Source of the DNA: a bacterium
GTDB lineage: Bacteria; Patescibacteriota; Microgenomatia; Levybacterales; UBA12049
Reading direction: 5' to 3'
Assembly (NCBI GenBank): GCA_021852095.1
Contig: JAJZOC010000007.1
Location: 1 to 6,653, forward strand
DNA: 6,653 nt
In this document: piece after piece, positions 6,533-6,653 of the stretch
How positions within the stretch are numbered: the stretch's first letter is position 1
Layout: every line of letters starts with the position of its first letter
Translations under genes and position numbers: made by a program
Notes under the pieces: model-generated
The model's database searches: none
Seen by the model: only the letters and a program-made list of their open reading frames with translations
What the model was told of the DNA's origin: nothing

Positions 6533-6561
6533 TTTACATTTTGAAAGCAGAGGGGTATACT
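6533..6561 (+). promoter_or_regulatory. Sigma-70-type promoter for the downstream gene
   Basis: TTTACA (6533-6538) and TATACT (6556-6561) are each one change from consensus and are separated by 17 bases, the ideal spacing. Transcription would be expected to start near 6568, within a few bases of the ATG at 6571. An inverted repeat, CAGAG (6548-6552) and CTCTG (6560-6564), spans the -10 box and may be an operator. Confidence 0.72.
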
Positions 6562-6570
6562 CTGGTATTG

Positions 6571-6653
6571 ATGGAAGAAAAATCAGCTCACGAACAAGTT
6601 GCGGCTAAAGAAACAAGAGACGAACATGGCCATTTTATCCACGTTGAGCAAAG
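6571..6653 (+). CDS. Start of an unrecognised protein (3' end outside window)
   Basis: The frame opens at ATG 6571 and runs 27 complete codons to the window edge. The visible sequence, MEEKSAHEQVAAKETRDEHG then HFIHVEQ, is short, highly charged and rich in Glu and His, with no signal peptide or membrane helix so far. I do not recognise it. Support for a real gene comes from the well-formed promoter just upstream and from the break after the glycan operon. The frame stays open upstream to 6487 but offers no ATG there, and the promoter position fixes the start at 6571. There is no Shine-Dalgarno sequence at a usable distance, since AGAGGGG lies about 16 bases upstream inside the promoter spacer. 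The transcript is probably leaderless or nearly so. Confidence 0.55.
   Translation, partial: MEEKSAHEQVAAKETRDEHGHFIHVEQ

Larger units (their letters stand above)
6271..6570. other. Intergenic block of 300 bases with repeats and dyads, no gene recognised
   Basis: This is the only sizeable gap in the window. No reading frame on either strand here looks protein-coding; the longest are short and start without context. Parts are visibly richer in G and C than the flanking genes (about 6310-6345 and 6396-6435). In order it holds CCGTTAA heptads, a 10-base palindrome inside a small inverted repeat, a pair of nearly co-axial inverted repeats, and a promoter for the next gene. I see no hairpin followed by a T run to end the operon on the plus strand. 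Confidence 0.75.

Noticed and set aside
6271..6540. Decayed transposase or small gene on the minus strand of the intergenic block
   Set aside because: Translations I tried are short, interrupted by stops and show no recognisable transposase motifs.

Overview
The window is one strand of densely packed sugar-nucleotide and surface-glycan genes from an AT-rich bacterium. Six genes read left to right with almost no space between them. A structured intergenic block of about 300 bases follows, and then the first codons of a new gene with its own promoter. TGA ends three of the genes and TAA the other three, so TGA is a normal stop here; this rules out the recoded codes 4 and 25. Starts lack Shine-Dalgarno sequences, gene junctions are tight, and short heptanucleotide tandem repeats are scattered about. 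With the AT-rich codon use and the DPM1-GtrA plus PMT-like gene pair, this resembles Candidate Phyla Radiation (Patescibacteria, possibly Microgenomates) genomes. That placement is an inference from style, not from a marker gene.

Layout. Bases 1-666 are the C-terminal half of UDP-glucose 6-dehydrogenase. Next come an Rmd-type GDP-4-keto-6-deoxymannose reductase (663-1622), GDP-mannose 4,6-dehydratase gmd (1632-2600), a UDP-glucuronate decarboxylase (UDP-xylose synthase, 2604-3563), a polyprenyl-phosphate hexose (mannose) synthase fused to a GtrA membrane domain (3560-4684), and a PMT/ArnT-like polytopic glycosyltransferase (4681-6270). Three junctions are ATGA overlaps and the other two have gaps of 9 and 3 bases, so the block is almost certainly one translationally coupled operon.

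How the genes work together. Ugd and the decarboxylase convert UDP-glucose to UDP-glucuronate and then UDP-xylose. Gmd and Rmd convert GDP-mannose to GDP-D-rhamnose. The GT2-GtrA protein probably charges polyprenyl phosphate with mannose, or another hexose, at the inner membrane face. The last protein probably uses a lipid-linked sugar on the outer face to glycosylate a surface polymer or protein. GDP-mannose would then be a branch point for both GDP-D-rhamnose and lipid-linked mannose.

The most unusual signals are three separate heptanucleotide tandem repeats: in frame inside the decarboxylase, in frame just after the start of the membrane glycosyltransferase, and in the intergenic block. 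There is also a pair of nearly co-axial dyads in the intergenic block (6440-6515), and a well-formed sigma-70-type promoter placed so close to the next ATG that the transcript should be leaderless or nearly so. I found no convincing wholly new multi-gene system. The novelty, if any, lies in the repeats and the intergenic block.
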